NCBI GenBank assembly: GCA_050257395.1
Contig: JBLMWU010000013.1
Coordinates: 1-25,196, forward strand
Origin: JAIRTY01 sp050257395
GTDB taxonomy: Bacteria; Actinomycetota; Actinomycetes; Streptosporangiales; Streptosporangiaceae
Direction: 5' to 3'
DNA: 25,196 bases
The position numbers and the translations under genes are program-made. The stretch's first letter is position 1; every line of letters starts with the position of its first letter. Of the stretch, positions 1 through 9,011 are shown piece by piece. Under the pieces are notes generated by a model. It was given only the letters and a program-made list of their open reading frames with translations, did no database searches and was not told the origin of the DNA.

Positions 1-2
1 TC

Positions 3-425
3 TGGTTCCAGCCGAAGCTGCGGGTGACCTACCGGCCCCGGCCCAGCCTGGGCCGCCTGGCCACCCAGTACTTCCACTACGGCCGCTGGCGCCGGGTGGT
101 GGCCCGGGAGCACGCGGGCACGGTCAACCTGCGCTATCTCGCGCCCCCGGTGACGCTGCTGGCGGTCGCGGTGGGGCTGGCGGCCGGGGTGGCCGGGCTG
201 GCCAGCGGCCTGGGCTGGCTCGCGCTGGGATTCCTGCTGCCCGCCGGCTACCTGGCCGGCGTGCTGGCGGTGACCGCGATGGCGGCCCGCAGGCTGGCTC
301 CGGCTGCGCTGGCGCGGCTGCCGCTGGCACTGGTGACCATGCACATGTCCTGGGGCCTGGGTTTCCTCAGCAGCCCGCGCAGCCTGGCCGCCGGCCGGGC
401 GGGCGGCCGCCCCGCGCTCACCTGA
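3..425 (+). CDS. Family 2 glycosyltransferase with C-terminal membrane segments, 3' fragment
   Basis: This is the C-terminal part of a gene that begins before the window. The frame is open from base 3, giving about 140 residues. The visible part starts WFQPKLRVTYRPR, followed by a QYFHYGRWRR motif and RYLAPP. This is the typical end of ExoA-like (succinoglycan-type) family 2 glycosyltransferases, where the cytoplasmic GT-A domain runs into two or three C-terminal membrane helices. Here hydrophobic stretches lie at roughly 175-290 and 320-370, with the family-like MHMSWGLGFL near the end. The catalytic DXD region lies upstream and cannot be checked. The enzyme probably adds a sugar to a lipid-linked envelope glycan. 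It converges on the AftA-like gene, with 78 bases between the stops. The family call is fairly firm; donor and acceptor are unknown. Confidence 0.75.
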   Translation, partial: WFQPKLRVTYRPRPSLGRLATQYFHYGRWRRVVAREHAGTVNLRYLAPPVTLLAVAVGLAAGVAGLASGLGWLALGFLLPAGYLAGVLAVTAMAARRLAPAALARLPLALVTMHMSWGLGFLSSPRSLAAGRAGGRPALT

Positions 426-503
426 GCCGCTCGCAGCGGCGTCAGGCGCCACCCCGTCATCATCCCCGGAGGGCCGTGGCCAGCAGCGGCAGGCCAGCCG
501 GGA

Positions 504-2387
504 CTAGCCGGCGCCGGGCCGGCGGACGAAGACCCGGTAGCCGGGAATTTTGCGGCTCACCCAGACCGCCGGGTCGAAGCTCCCGGTGCGGAAGTAGATC
601 TGCACCGGCAGGGGGTCGGGGAAGCGGTCTTCCGTGGCCTGGATGAGCAGGCCCGCGGGGGTCCTCTTGAGCACGAGCGCGTCGATCTGGCCGAACTGCG
701 AGTGCGTGAGCTCCCGGGTGGTGCACGCGGCGGTGGGGCAGGCCGCCGCCATCTGCAGCACCCCGATGCGCTGCGTCAGGTGAGCGAGCGGATGCGCGTA
801 GCGGGCGCCCAGGGGCAGGAAGCCGAAGTAGGGCTCGGTCACGAGCAGCGCGTGCTGGTCGGAGACGATCGTGAGCTGCTGCGGCGCCTTGCCGGTCGTT
901 GACGTGATGTAGCTCGAGAGAAGTGACGCCTGGTCCAGCGACAGGCGCTGGTAGCCGGAGCGCTGGTAGATGGCGGCCACGTAAGGGCCGCCGACGAGGT
1001 CGTTCGCGAGCGCCGACCCGAGCCCGAATGTCGCCCACAGCGCCGCGGCGATGCCCAGCAGCGCGAGCGGCTTGGCAAGCCAGGGCCGGAGCAGCCGGCT
1101 GGGGGCGCTGCTCCCCACTGCCTCGAACGCCACCGGCACCGCCGCGCCGAAGCTCGCCCACATCATCGTCACGGCCCGGTGCGGCTGGAGCTGGGCCTGC
1201 GCATAGGTGAGCGTGGCAACCGAGATCAGCTGGTAGAGGATCGAGCCGGCGATCACGCCAGCCACCGCCTGGCTTCCGGTCCAGGTGATGGTGAGCGCGA
1301 GCGCGACCAGCGCGGCCACCGACAGCACCGTCAGCATGACCGGCCCACCGGTGATCCCGGTGGCCACTGTGTAGAAGTCAGGCCGCACGAAATGGCCCTG
1401 CGTGACCGCCCCGTGCCTTACCGCCTCGAGCAGCGGGATCCAGAAGACCGACGTGAGGATGGCGATGCCGGTGCACAGCGCGGCTACCCGCAGCAGCGCC
1501 CTGCCACGTGCTGCGGGCGTCGCGGCCGCGAGGGCGATCAGCACCACCACGAGGATGATGAAGAGCAGGTAGTAACAGAGCGCGAGCGCAGCGCCGGCCA
1601 CCCCGAGCAGCATGAGCTGGCCACGGCGATCCCGCTCGCGCACCGCCCGTAGCGATGCGGCCAGCCAGGCGGCGCCGGTCACCGCCACGAAGGCCGAGTA
1701 AGGCGAGTACCAGGCGAGCGTGGCGAAACGCACAGGCCCGATCTGGGTCTGCAGGACCATCGACGAGCCGATCGCAGCCGAGAGTGCGCCTGCGGGTGAG
1801 AGCACCATCCGCCAGAGCCCGTACGCCACCGCGAATGCCGCGCCGATCGTGAAGATCGTGAACGGCTTCATGATGCGCCATGGCTCGCTCGGAGTGAGCC
1901 AGTGTGCGGCCCGCCCGGCCACCCAGAACCAGCCCGGCGGGTAGAACGCGCGCAGTCCCCTGCAGGTGTAGTCCTCTAGATGCCATGTCGAGGCGAAGCG
2001 GGTCACGTTCTCGGTGCGGAACTGCATGTCGCCGCCGAGGATCGTGTTGAGCGGCTGATCGGTCCACTGCAGCCCCGCCGTCAGCGGCGCAGTGACGAGC
2101 CCGGCGGCGAGCCCTGCGAGCACCGCGACCACAGCCCGCGAAGGCGCCTGGCCGGCGAGCCGCTGCACGAGCTGGGCGGCTACCGCCAGGGCCAGCATGC
2201 CAGCTGCCCACCAGGGCCCGAAGCCGTGGGCCTCATGTACGACCGGCTGGTAGCGGGCGCCCACGGCGAAGGCGTGCACCAGAGCCAGGGCGGCAGCTGT
2301 CGCGGCGAGGAACAGGGCGATCTCTGCGAGCGGCCAGCTAAGCGAGGCGCCGGCCGCTGGCACGCGCCGGTCTGCGGGGGTGGTCAA
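504..2387 (-). CDS. AftA-like arabinofuranosyltransferase, polytopic membrane protein
   Basis: The protein has about 627 residues, with roughly a dozen hydrophobic helices and a C-terminal soluble tail of about 150 residues. After the first helices comes a loop with GGDMQFRTENVTRFAS and FYPPGWFWVAGR. This matches the signature loop of AftA (galactan 5-O-arabinofuranosyltransferase, GT-C fold), which in Mycobacteriales uses decaprenyl-phosphoryl-arabinose to prime arabinan on galactan. The acidic residue in that loop is the expected catalytic site. I chose the TTG at 2387 because CCGGAG lies 7 bases upstream. A GTG at 2417 would add 10 residues but has no good ribosome site. It is divergent from the CDP-ribitol synthase gene. 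AftA is best known from mycolic-acid bacteria, so either the organism makes an arabinan or this homologue has another acceptor. Family assignment rests on remembered motifs. Confidence 0.75.
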   Translation of the reverse strand: MTTPADRRVPAAGASLSWPLAEIALFLAATAAALALVHAFAVGARYQPVVHEAHGFGPWWAAGMLALAVAAQLVQRLAGQAPSRAVVAVLAGLAAGLVTAPLTAGLQWTDQPLNTILGGDMQFRTENVTRFASTWHLEDYTCRGLRAFYPPGWFWVAGRAAHWLTPSEPWRIMKPFTIFTIGAAFAVAYGLWRMVLSPAGALSAAIGSSMVLQTQIGPVRFATLAWYSPYSAFVAVTGAAWLAASLRAVRERDRRGQLMLLGVAGAALALCYYLLFIILVVVLIALAAATPAARGRALLRVAALCTGIAILTSVFWIPLLEAVRHGAVTQGHFVRPDFYTVATGITGGPVMLTVLSVAALVALALTITWTGSQAVAGVIAGSILYQLISVATLTYAQAQLQPHRAVTMMWASFGAAVPVAFEAVGSSAPSRLLRPWLAKPLALLGIAAALWATFGLGSALANDLVGGPYVAAIYQRSGYQRLSLDQASLLSSYITSTTGKAPQQLTIVSDQHALLVTEPYFGFLPLGARYAHPLAHLTQRIGVLQMAAACPTAACTTRELTHSQFGQIDALVLKRTPAGLLIQATEDRFPDPLPVQIYFRTGSFDPAVWVSRKIPGYRVFVRRPGAG

Positions 2388-2537
2388 ATGGGGACTCCGG
2401 GGGACGGGTGTGCACACACCTATTCACGCGTGACGAAGAGTACGGCTCCTGGCCGGCGAAGTCCCCACCAGATATGCAGATCCGTGCGGAACCTTGCTTA
2501 CTTCTGAAAAGAACGTAAAGCAGAGGTTTCCAGTGAG

Positions 2538-2543
2538 TATATT
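2538..2543 (+). promoter_or_regulatory. Possible -10 box for the CDP-ribitol synthase gene
   Basis: TATATT lies in the most AT-rich part of the 249-base divergent gap between the AftA-like gene and the CDP-ribitol synthase gene, about 95 bases before the latter's ATG. No convincing -35 box is seen 16-18 bases upstream. I found no clear promoter for the opposite strand. Confidence 0.25.
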
Positions 2544-2636
2544 GCCCGGCATGCGCCTACCAAGGAGCTGTCAGCAGCGAGGTGCGCTCAGGGCACCAGG
2601 CTCGCGCCCGTCGGCTCACCGGAAGCGCCACGCTCT

Positions 2637-4124
2637 ATGAATGTGGCCGTGATCCTGGCCGGCGGTACCGGCGCCCGGGTCGGTCTGGGGGTCCCGAAGC
2701 AACTCATCAGGATCGCCGGGAAGACCATACTCGAACACACTCTCGATGCCTTCGAGTCGCACCCTGACGTCGATGAAATCATCATCGTGATGGCGGCTGG
2801 CTTCACTGCCGCAGCCGAGGAACTGGTTGCCAGGGGCGGGTACCGCAAGGTGGTGCGGGTGCTCGAGGGGGGAGCAGAACGCAGCGAATCTACCAGGCAG
2901 GCCATTGATGCGCTGAGCGCGCGTGGCCAGGATGCGGCCGACTGCAACGTCATCTTTCATGATGCTGTGCGCCCGCTTGTCGAGCCGCAGATTATCACCC
3001 AGTGCATAGAGGCGTTGCACTCCTATGCCGCGGTCGACGTTGCCATCCCGTCATCGGACACGGTGATCACGGTCGACGATGCGGGCATCATCACCAGCAT
3101 CCCTCCGCGCGGTTCCCTGCGCCGCGGCCAGACGCCGCAGGCGTTCCGGCTGCCTGTGATCCGGCAGGCGTATGCCCTCGCCCGCGAGGATCCGGGCTTC
3201 GCTGCCAGCCCGGTGACGGATGACTGCGGGGTGGTGCTCCGCTACCTGCCGGAGACGCCGATCTACGTAGTCCCCGGCAGTGAGCACAACATCAAGGTGA
3301 CCCACCCGCTTGACCTGCACATTGCAGACAAGCTATTCCAGCTCGCCTCGCACGAAGCCCCTCCTCCCGCAGCGCCCGGAACCTACCGCCAGCGATTGGC
3401 AGGCAAGACCCTGGTGGTGTTCGGGGGCAGTTACGGCATCGGCGCGGATGTCTGCGAGGTGGGCCGGAGCTATGGCGCAGAGGTGTTCTCGTTCAGCCGT
3501 TCCCAGACCGGCACGCACGTCGAGCGCGCTCCCGACGTGGCGGCGGCGCTGCGCCAGGCGTACGACGCGACCGGACGGCTCGACTTCGTGGTGAACACCG
3601 CGGGCGTGCTGCAGCGCGGGAACCTTGCCGACATCCCGCCAGCAGCCATCGAGGAGACCGTCCGGGTGAACTACCTCGCTCCGGTCGTGATCGCACAGGC
3701 CGCGATGGGATACCTCAGCGCCACCCAGGGGCACCTGCTGCTCTATACATCCAGTTCGTACACCCGGGGGCGGGCCGGGTACGCCCTGTACTCTTCGGCC
3801 AAGGCCGCGGTGGTCAACCTGACCCAGGCCCTCGCCGACGAATGGTCGGCCAATGGCGTCAAGGTCAACTGCGTGAACCCCGAGAGGACGCGGACACCCA
3901 TGCGGGAGCGTGCCTTCGGGGCCGAGCCGCCTGACACCCTCCTGACATCCATGGCGGTGGCGCGCACCTCGATCGACATCCTGGTGTCCGATCTGACTGG
4001 CCACGTCATCGACGTACGGCTGGTCGACCCGCTCGCCGCGGCGGCGTCCGGGGGCAGCCCCGATACCCGGCCGGCTACGCCGCCTGCCGCGTCGCCGGCG
4101 GTGCCGGCCAACGCCCCCGGCTGA
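2637..4124 (+). CDS. Bifunctional CDP-ribitol synthase: cytidylyltransferase fused to a ribulose-5-phosphate reductase-like SDR
   Basis: This 495-residue protein has two domains. Residues 1-235 are a TarI/IspD-type cytidylyltransferase: LAGGTGARVG for CTP binding, PKQLI, FHDAVRP, QTPQAF and TDDCG. Residues about 255-470 are a short-chain dehydrogenase: GGSYGIG for the cofactor, NTAG, a TSSS serine and a YSSAK catalytic pair, then NPERTRTPMR. The order and the last motif match Haemophilus Bcs1/Acs1, which reduces ribulose 5-phosphate to ribitol 5-phosphate and couples it to CMP. CDP-ribitol is the precursor of ribitol-phosphate teichoic acids and capsules. A Pro/Ala-rich tail of about 25 residues follows. 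GGAAG lies 11 bases before the ATG, a rather long spacing. The gene converges on the sulfotransferase with one base between the stops. The polymerase downstream is the likely consumer of the product. Confidence 0.85.
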   Translation: MNVAVILAGGTGARVGLGVPKQLIRIAGKTILEHTLDAFESHPDVDEIIIVMAAGFTAAAEELVARGGYRKVVRVLEGGAERSESTRQAIDALSARGQDAADCNVIFHDAVRPLVEPQIITQCIEALHSYAAVDVAIPSSDTVITVDDAGIITSIPPRGSLRRGQTPQAFRLPVIRQAYALAREDPGFAASPVTDDCGVVLRYLPETPIYVVPGSEHNIKVTHPLDLHIADKLFQLASHEAPPPAAPGTYRQRLAGKTLVVFGGSYGIGADVCEVGRSYGAEVFSFSRSQTGTHVERAPDVAAALRQAYDATGRLDFVVNTAGVLQRGNLADIPPAAIEETVRVNYLAPVVIAQAAMGYLSATQGHLLLYTSSSYTRGRAGYALYSSAKAAVVNLTQALADEWSANGVKVNCVNPERTRTPMRERAFGAEPPDTLLTSMAVARTSIDILVSDLTGHVIDVRLVDPLAAAASGGSPDTRPATPPAASPAVPANAPG

Positions 4125-4125
4125 G

Positions 4126-5199
4126 CTAGCTGCCCGGCCGGAGAAGCCTGGATCCCCTCGCGCGAGCCCGGGAAACGGCGGTCCGGAGCCGTCGCGCCCA
4201 TCGTCTCAGCCCTCCTCCGCCGGCCTTCGCCGCGCCTGCGGCTCCTGCCCCTGGTCCGCCCTGACGCGCCAGCTTCCGGCTTTCCTCCACGCGGGCTGCC
4301 CGGATGCTCGACCGGGCGAACGACTCGGCGTTCTCGTAGTGCTTCACGTAACGGTCCCGGAGCCCGTCGAGCGTGAGCCGTGCCTCCTGCGGCTGTTCTC
4401 CCAGGGCGAGGTGGTCCAGCGCTTCATACGTGGCCTGTGCGAGCGCCTGGACGTCTCCGGGCAGCGCCAGGGCCGGCCAGCCGGCAGCGGCCCGCCGGAG
4501 CGAGACGTCCACCAGCTCGCCGGCGTGACGCAGCTGCTCCTCGGGCGCCGAACCAGCCAGGGGGATGGCCAGCTGCTGCTCCGCGGCCGCCAGCGCGGAC
4601 CGCCAGTCGCCCAGGAGGTCGTCGAACCGGACGATCGCCCGGGGCAGGGCGCGGGTGCGCTCCTCGGTGCCCAGCATCATGTTCAGCCACCCCGCCGTGC
4701 GGGTGACGGCGTTGTTGCCCGTGCCGTAGGCCATCTCGCGGCTCTTGATGGACTCCGCCGGATGCCGGAGCATCGTCACGACCGAGACGCTGGCGCCGAG
4801 TTCTTCGGCGGTTCGCAGGTACAGGTCGAGGAACCATGCCAGCCGTGGGTCTTTCACCACCACCCTGCCGCCATGTGAGAACTGCTCCTCCAGCCACTCG
4901 CGCAGCCGTCTCCGGGTGTGTTCCTGGGCGGCCACCTTCTCCGTCGCGGTCCACGCCCAGGGACGGCCGTCCTCCGGGGCCACGTTCTGCAGCCTCAGCA
5001 GCTCCTTGTGGAAGTCCACAGCCCAGCGGGGCTCACCGAAGCCCCGTGGGTTGGAGTCATCCGCTTTCACCTCGGGGAGCGGGATGTGGAAGCCGAGGCG
5101 CCCCATGAGGCCGGCCAGGAGGCTGGTGCCACTCCTCCCGGACCCGGCGATGAGGAGCAGTGACCGCCCGTCGCGGGGAGCTTCCGCTGCGAGATTCAT
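4126..5199 (-). CDS. PAPS-dependent sulfotransferase family protein
   Basis: The protein has about 357 residues. Near the N-terminus IAGSGRSGTSLLAGL is the 5'-phosphosulfate-binding loop. VVKDPRLAWF and MLRHPAES follow in the middle, the latter matching the 3'-phosphate-binding region with its Arg and Ser. These mark a cytosolic sulfotransferase that uses PAPS. The C-terminal 60 residues are basic, rich in Ala, Gly and Arg, and probably flexible. I chose the ATG at 5199 because the P-loop then begins about 12 residues in, as usual for the family. A GTG at 5289 with a weak AGG upstream would add 30 low-complexity residues, and neither start has a strong ribosome site. The setting between CDP-ribitol synthase and the polymerase suggests sulfation of an envelope glycopolymer, which is inference. 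The acceptor is unknown. Confidence 0.75.
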   Translation of the reverse strand: MNLAAEAPRDGRSLLLIAGSGRSGTSLLAGLMGRLGFHIPLPEVKADDSNPRGFGEPRWAVDFHKELLRLQNVAPEDGRPWAWTATEKVAAQEHTRRRLREWLEEQFSHGGRVVVKDPRLAWFLDLYLRTAEELGASVSVVTMLRHPAESIKSREMAYGTGNNAVTRTAGWLNMMLGTEERTRALPRAIVRFDDLLGDWRSALAAAEQQLAIPLAGSAPEEQLRHAGELVDVSLRRAAAGWPALALPGDVQALAQATYEALDHLALGEQPQEARLTLDGLRDRYVKHYENAESFARSSIRAARVEESRKLARQGGPGAGAAGAAKAGGGGLRRWARRLRTAVSRARARGSRLLRPGS

Positions 5200-5408
5200 G
5201 GGGGGACTGTTGCATGTTCCCAGGGTTGCCGGCAACGCGGCAGCGGTGGCCCCAGACGGCCGGCCTGGCGTGTGCGGCCGGCGCGTCACCGCGTCGCCTG
5301 CGAGTCCTCGCGGAGGGGATACGGTTCGTTACGGTGCGCGACGTAATGGCCGGCATCGTCGCTCGCTTTGCGGGATATTGACGGCCTTGACGTGTAAATA
5401 TTACCGGC

Positions 5409-8400
5409 GTGCAACTACATAGCCTCGTGAGAGCGTTCGGTGAGCAGGGTGCGATCCGCCGGCTCCGCCTCCTCCTGCGGAACACCCTCCTCCGGCTGAC
5501 CAGCGAGGTGCACCGCTGGGGGACGGTCCCCGGGCTGCTATCGATCGTCGTTCCGGTGTACAACGTCGAGGAGTACCTCGACGAATGCCTGGTGTCCCTC
5601 CGTTTTCAGCACTACCCCAAGATCGAGATCATCGTGGTGGACGACGGCTCCCCGGACGGCAGCGTCGCCATCGCGAGGCGGCACCAGCTCCGTGACCCCC
5701 GTATCCGTATCGTCCGCCGGCCCAACGGCGGGCTCAGCGCGGCGCGCAACACGGGCGTCGCCGCCGCTCGCGGCGAGTTCCTGGCCTTTGCCGACTCCGA
5801 CGACACGGTGCCCGCTGGGGGATACCGGGCCGCTGTCCAGAGCCTGGCCCAGACCGGCTCGGACTTCGCAGTCCTGCCCTTCCAGCGGATCGTGGGCGCG
5901 CTGATCAGCCCGCCTGCGCCCTGGATCCGGAGCGCGCACCGCGAGCAGCGGCTCGCCATCACCGTCGAGGACTACCCGGAGATCCAGGTCAACGTGATCA
6001 TGTGCTCCAAGGTCTTCCGGCGCGAGTTCTGGGACAGGCTGGATCTCTCGTTCCCAGAGGGCCTCATCTACGAGGACCAGCTGGTGGCGCCCGAGGCGTA
6101 CGCCCGGGCCAGGGCGTTTGACGTGCTCACGGTGCCCATCTACAACTGGCGGCACCGCACCGGCTCCATCTCCGTGCGGCCGCGTGAGGTCGCCAACCTG
6201 CGCGCGCGGCTGAGCGCGGCCGGCGAATCCATCCGGGTGCTGCGGCAGTATGGCTCCGCCGTCGCGGTCGCGGAACGGCTCGTCCAGTTGCTGTCGAACG
6301 ACATACCCCAGTTCACCTCCCGGTTGCCCGGGGCGGATCAGGCCTTCTGGGAACTGCTCCGTGACGGGCTGCCCACGCTCGTGGGCCAGCTCGACCGGGA
6401 GGTGTACCTCGCGCGGGTCCCTGCCCAGCACAAGGTCCTCAACCACCTGATCATGACGGACCAGCGGGCGGCAGCAGAGCAGTTCATCCGGTCAGGGAAA
6501 CTCGGCATCACCAGGGCGCGCGTCGGTGAGGAGGAGGTCGGTTATGTCGCTTACCTGCCCTTCTGGCGCGACCCGGCGACGGCGGTCCCCGACGGCTGTT
6601 TCCGCATCTCCGATACCCAGGCCCGGGCCGAGTGCTCCATCCGCCGTGTCCGGACCCTGGCCCCGGCAACTGTCCAGGTCGAGGCGTGGGCGTTTCTCCG
6701 GAATATCGACCTGTCGGATCGTGACCTCCAGGTCCTGGCCTGGGCCCGGGCACCAGGGCACGACGACGTCCCGCTGCCGGTAGAGCAGCGGTTCGACCAG
6801 GCCATCGACGAGCTGGAGGTAGGCGGGGGCAGCGGCTACTGCGACTACCGCCGCGGCGGCGTGGTCATCACCATCGACACTCGCGCGCTGGCGGCAGGGA
6901 CCTGGAAGGTCTTGCTGGAGCTGACGGCGGGGCCGCGTTCCGGGTCGGTCATTGCCTGGAACCCCTGGCCGTTCGGCACGGGGATGCTCCGGCTGCCGGT
7001 GTCCGCGGGCGAGGGGCGGGCCGCGGTGGCGTCCGCGGCGCGCTGGGGGCACTTCCAGCTGGAGGTGTTCGACCGCGATCTGGTGGCCGAGCAGGCGGTG
7101 GTGCAGGACGGCGAGGTCCGCCTGCAGCTCAGGGGGGCGATCCCGCGGCGGATCGAGCTCCAGTCGGCCGGCCGGCAGCCGATCGCGGGCCGTCCGGGGC
7201 CGGTCAGCCCCGATGGGGTGTGGGCCGTGGCCTTCCCGGTCCCCCCGGCCCGCCCTGGCAGCGAGGCCTCCGTCACGTGCTGGGAGGTACGCGCCACGAG
7301 CAAGGGACGGCAGGTCCCGGTCCGATTCGGCCCGGCTGTGCCCTGGGAGCAGGAGTCAAGCGGGCTGCCCGGGTGGCGTGCCGGGGTGGGCCAGACCAGC
7401 GAGCTCGAGCTGCGGGCCAGCCAGTGGGCAGCGCAGGTCGTCGGCGCGGAGATCGATGACTCAGGGATCGCCCTCAGGCTCCGTACGCACGGGCTTGACA
7501 TCGCCGGCTTCCAGGCAGTGTTCGAATCCAGCCGGACTGTGTCCTACGGCGTCGCCGAGCCTGGCCCTGACGGTGCCGTCACCGTGCGGCTGCCCATGCT
7601 CGAGGAGCGCTGGGGCGAAGAAGGCCAGCTGCTGCTGTCAGGCACCTACCACTTCTCCCTGGTGCACCGGGCCACCGGGCAGACCCTGCTGCCGCTCGCG
7701 GCGCCGGGTTTCCTCGGCGAGCTCCCCCAGGACGTGCTCACCACTCAGGCGCGGGTGCAGCTGCAGCTCCGGCAGAACGAGCCACTGGCGGTCAGCGTGG
7801 TGGTCTCCGGGCCCGTCCCGGTCCCGGACCGCGGCCTGCGCAACCAGTTCCGGCTGCAGCAGGTGGCCAGCCAGGGCAAGGCGGACGAGCGTGCCGTCTT
7901 CTTCCGCAGCCTCTACGGGGAGGTGGCCAACGACAACGGCCTGGCCATCCACCATGAGCTGAGGCGGCGGAACGCCGACCTCACCCTGTACTGGTCGGTC
8001 GAGGATCTGGCGGTGCCCGTGCCGGAGGGCGCCGTCCGGCTGGTCGAGGGAACGGCGGAGTGGTATCAGCGGCTCGGGGCGGCTCAGTATGTCGTGGTGA
8101 ACCTGCACCAGCCCGACTGGTACAGCAAGCCGCCCGGGCAGGTGATGGTGCAGACGTTCCACGGCTACCCCTACAAGGGGATGGGCAAGGCGTGGTGGGA
8201 GTTCACCGACCTGCCCGCCAACCGGATCACGTCCTTCCTCGACCGTGCCGCGGACTGGGACTACCTCGTGTCGCCGGCCTCATACGCCACGCCGGCGCTG
8301 CTGGAGGCCTTCTTCACGCCCGAGGCCGCGAGCAGGGTCACGGTGGTCGAGGCCGGCTATCCACGCAACGACATCCTCCTGTCGGGCGAGGGTGGCAAGG

Positions 8401-8999
8401 TGCGGAACAGGGTCAGGGCAGCCCTCGGCATCGGCGAGGGCCAGAAGGCGGTGCTCTACGCACCCACCTTCCGTGACTATCTGAGCCAGGACGGCATGAC
8501 CGCCAAGGTCGCCAGCTTCTTCAACCCGCTGGCGGCCGCCAGCGCCCTCGGCCCGGACTACGTACTCCTGGTGCGGGGCCACGCCTTCAACGCCCGCGGG
8601 AACGCGGAGCGGGTGAAGGGTGAGAACATCCGCGATGTCACCTACTACCCCGACGTCATGGATCTGTGCCTCGCCTCCGACGCCGCCATTCTGGACTACT
8701 CCTCCTTGCGCTTCGACTACGCGCTCATGCAGAAGCCGATGATCTTCCTTGTCCCGGACAAGGCGTCCTACCACGCCCTGCGCCCGGCGATCATGCCCTA
8801 CGACCCCACGGCGCCCGGGCCTCACGTGCGGTCCACGGAGGAGGCGGTCGCCCACCTCCGGGACCTGGACGGGGTGGGCCGCCGCTACCGCCCGGCGATC
8901 GGGACCCTGATCTCGACGTACATGGAGCTCGAGGACGGACATGCTTCCGAACGTGTCGTGGACGCCGTGTTCGGCCCGCTGCGCCCGGCTGGCGGCTGA
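5409..8999 (+). CDS. Fusion of family 2 glycosyltransferase and CDP-glycerol/CDP-ribitol phosphotransferase (teichoic acid polymerase)
   Basis: This is a 1196-residue protein. Residues about 44-260 are a GT-A family 2 domain, with SIVVPVYNVEEYL, VVDDGSPDGS, NGGLSAARN and the metal-binding DSDD at 129-132. Residues about 830-1190 are a TagF/TarL-type glycerophosphotransferase domain (Glyphos_transf): FHGYPYKGMG near 918, LYAPTFRDY near 1016, RGHAFN near 1056 and DAAILDYSSLRFDYAL near 1090. Between them lie about 430 residues, seemingly beta-rich, that I cannot assign. TagF-like domains move glycerol- or ribitol-phosphate from the CDP-alditol to a growing chain at the inner membrane face. With the CDP-ribitol synthase upstream, ribitol-phosphate is the likelier unit. 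The GT2 domain may add a sugar to the chain. The GTG start has no ribosome site but a TAAATA eight bases before it, so a leaderless mRNA is possible. It converges on the next gene with 12 bases between. Confidence 0.85.
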   Translation: MQLHSLVRAFGEQGAIRRLRLLLRNTLLRLTSEVHRWGTVPGLLSIVVPVYNVEEYLDECLVSLRFQHYPKIEIIVVDDGSPDGSVAIARRHQLRDPRIRIVRRPNGGLSAARNTGVAAARGEFLAFADSDDTVPAGGYRAAVQSLAQTGSDFAVLPFQRIVGALISPPAPWIRSAHREQRLAITVEDYPEIQVNVIMCSKVFRREFWDRLDLSFPEGLIYEDQLVAPEAYARARAFDVLTVPIYNWRHRTGSISVRPREVANLRARLSAAGESIRVLRQYGSAVAVAERLVQLLSNDIPQFTSRLPGADQAFWELLRDGLPTLVGQLDREVYLARVPAQHKVLNHLIMTDQRAAAEQFIRSGKLGITRARVGEEEVGYVAYLPFWRDPATAVPDGCFRISDTQARAECSIRRVRTLAPATVQVEAWAFLRNIDLSDRDLQVLAWARAPGHDDVPLPVEQRFDQAIDELEVGGGSGYCDYRRGGVVITIDTRALAAGTWKVLLELTAGPRSGSVIAWNPWPFGTGMLRLPVSAGEGRAAVASAARWGHFQLEVFDRDLVAEQAVVQDGEVRLQLRGAIPRRIELQSAGRQPIAGRPGPVSPDGVWAVAFPVPPARPGSEASVTCWEVRATSKGRQVPVRFGPAVPWEQESSGLPGWRAGVGQTSELELRASQWAAQVVGAEIDDSGIALRLRTHGLDIAGFQAVFESSRTVSYGVAEPGPDGAVTVRLPMLEERWGEEGQLLLSGTYHFSLVHRATGQTLLPLAAPGFLGELPQDVLTTQARVQLQLRQNEPLAVSVVVSGPVPVPDRGLRNQFRLQQVASQGKADERAVFFRSLYGEVANDNGLAIHHELRRRNADLTLYWSVEDLAVPVPEGAVRLVEGTAEWYQRLGAAQYVVVNLHQPDWYSKPPGQVMVQTFHGYPYKGMGKAWWEFTDLPANRITSFLDRAADWDYLVSPASYATPALLEAFFTPEAASRVTVVEAGYPRNDILLSGEGGKVRNRVRAALGIGEGQKAVLYAPTFRDYLSQDGMTAKVASFFNPLAAASALGPDYVLLVRGHAFNARGNAERVKGENIRDVTYYPDVMDLCLASDAAILDYSSLRFDYALMQKPMIFLVPDKASYHALRPAIMPYDPTAPGPHVRSTEEAVAHLRDLDGVGRRYRPAIGTLISTYMELEDGHASERVVDAVFGPLRPAGG

Positions 9000-9011
9000 T
9001 TTCCCTGGCAG

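Noticed and set aside
4115..4140. AGCTAGCT palindrome between the convergent stops as a bidirectional terminator
   Set aside because: It has no loop and no flanking stem of matching length, so a stable hairpin is unlikely.
8280..8942. Long minus-strand ORF of 220 codons opposite the polymerase, and similar long antisense ORFs elsewhere
   Set aside because: High GC leaves antisense frames open; the plus frame carries clear phosphotransferase motifs.
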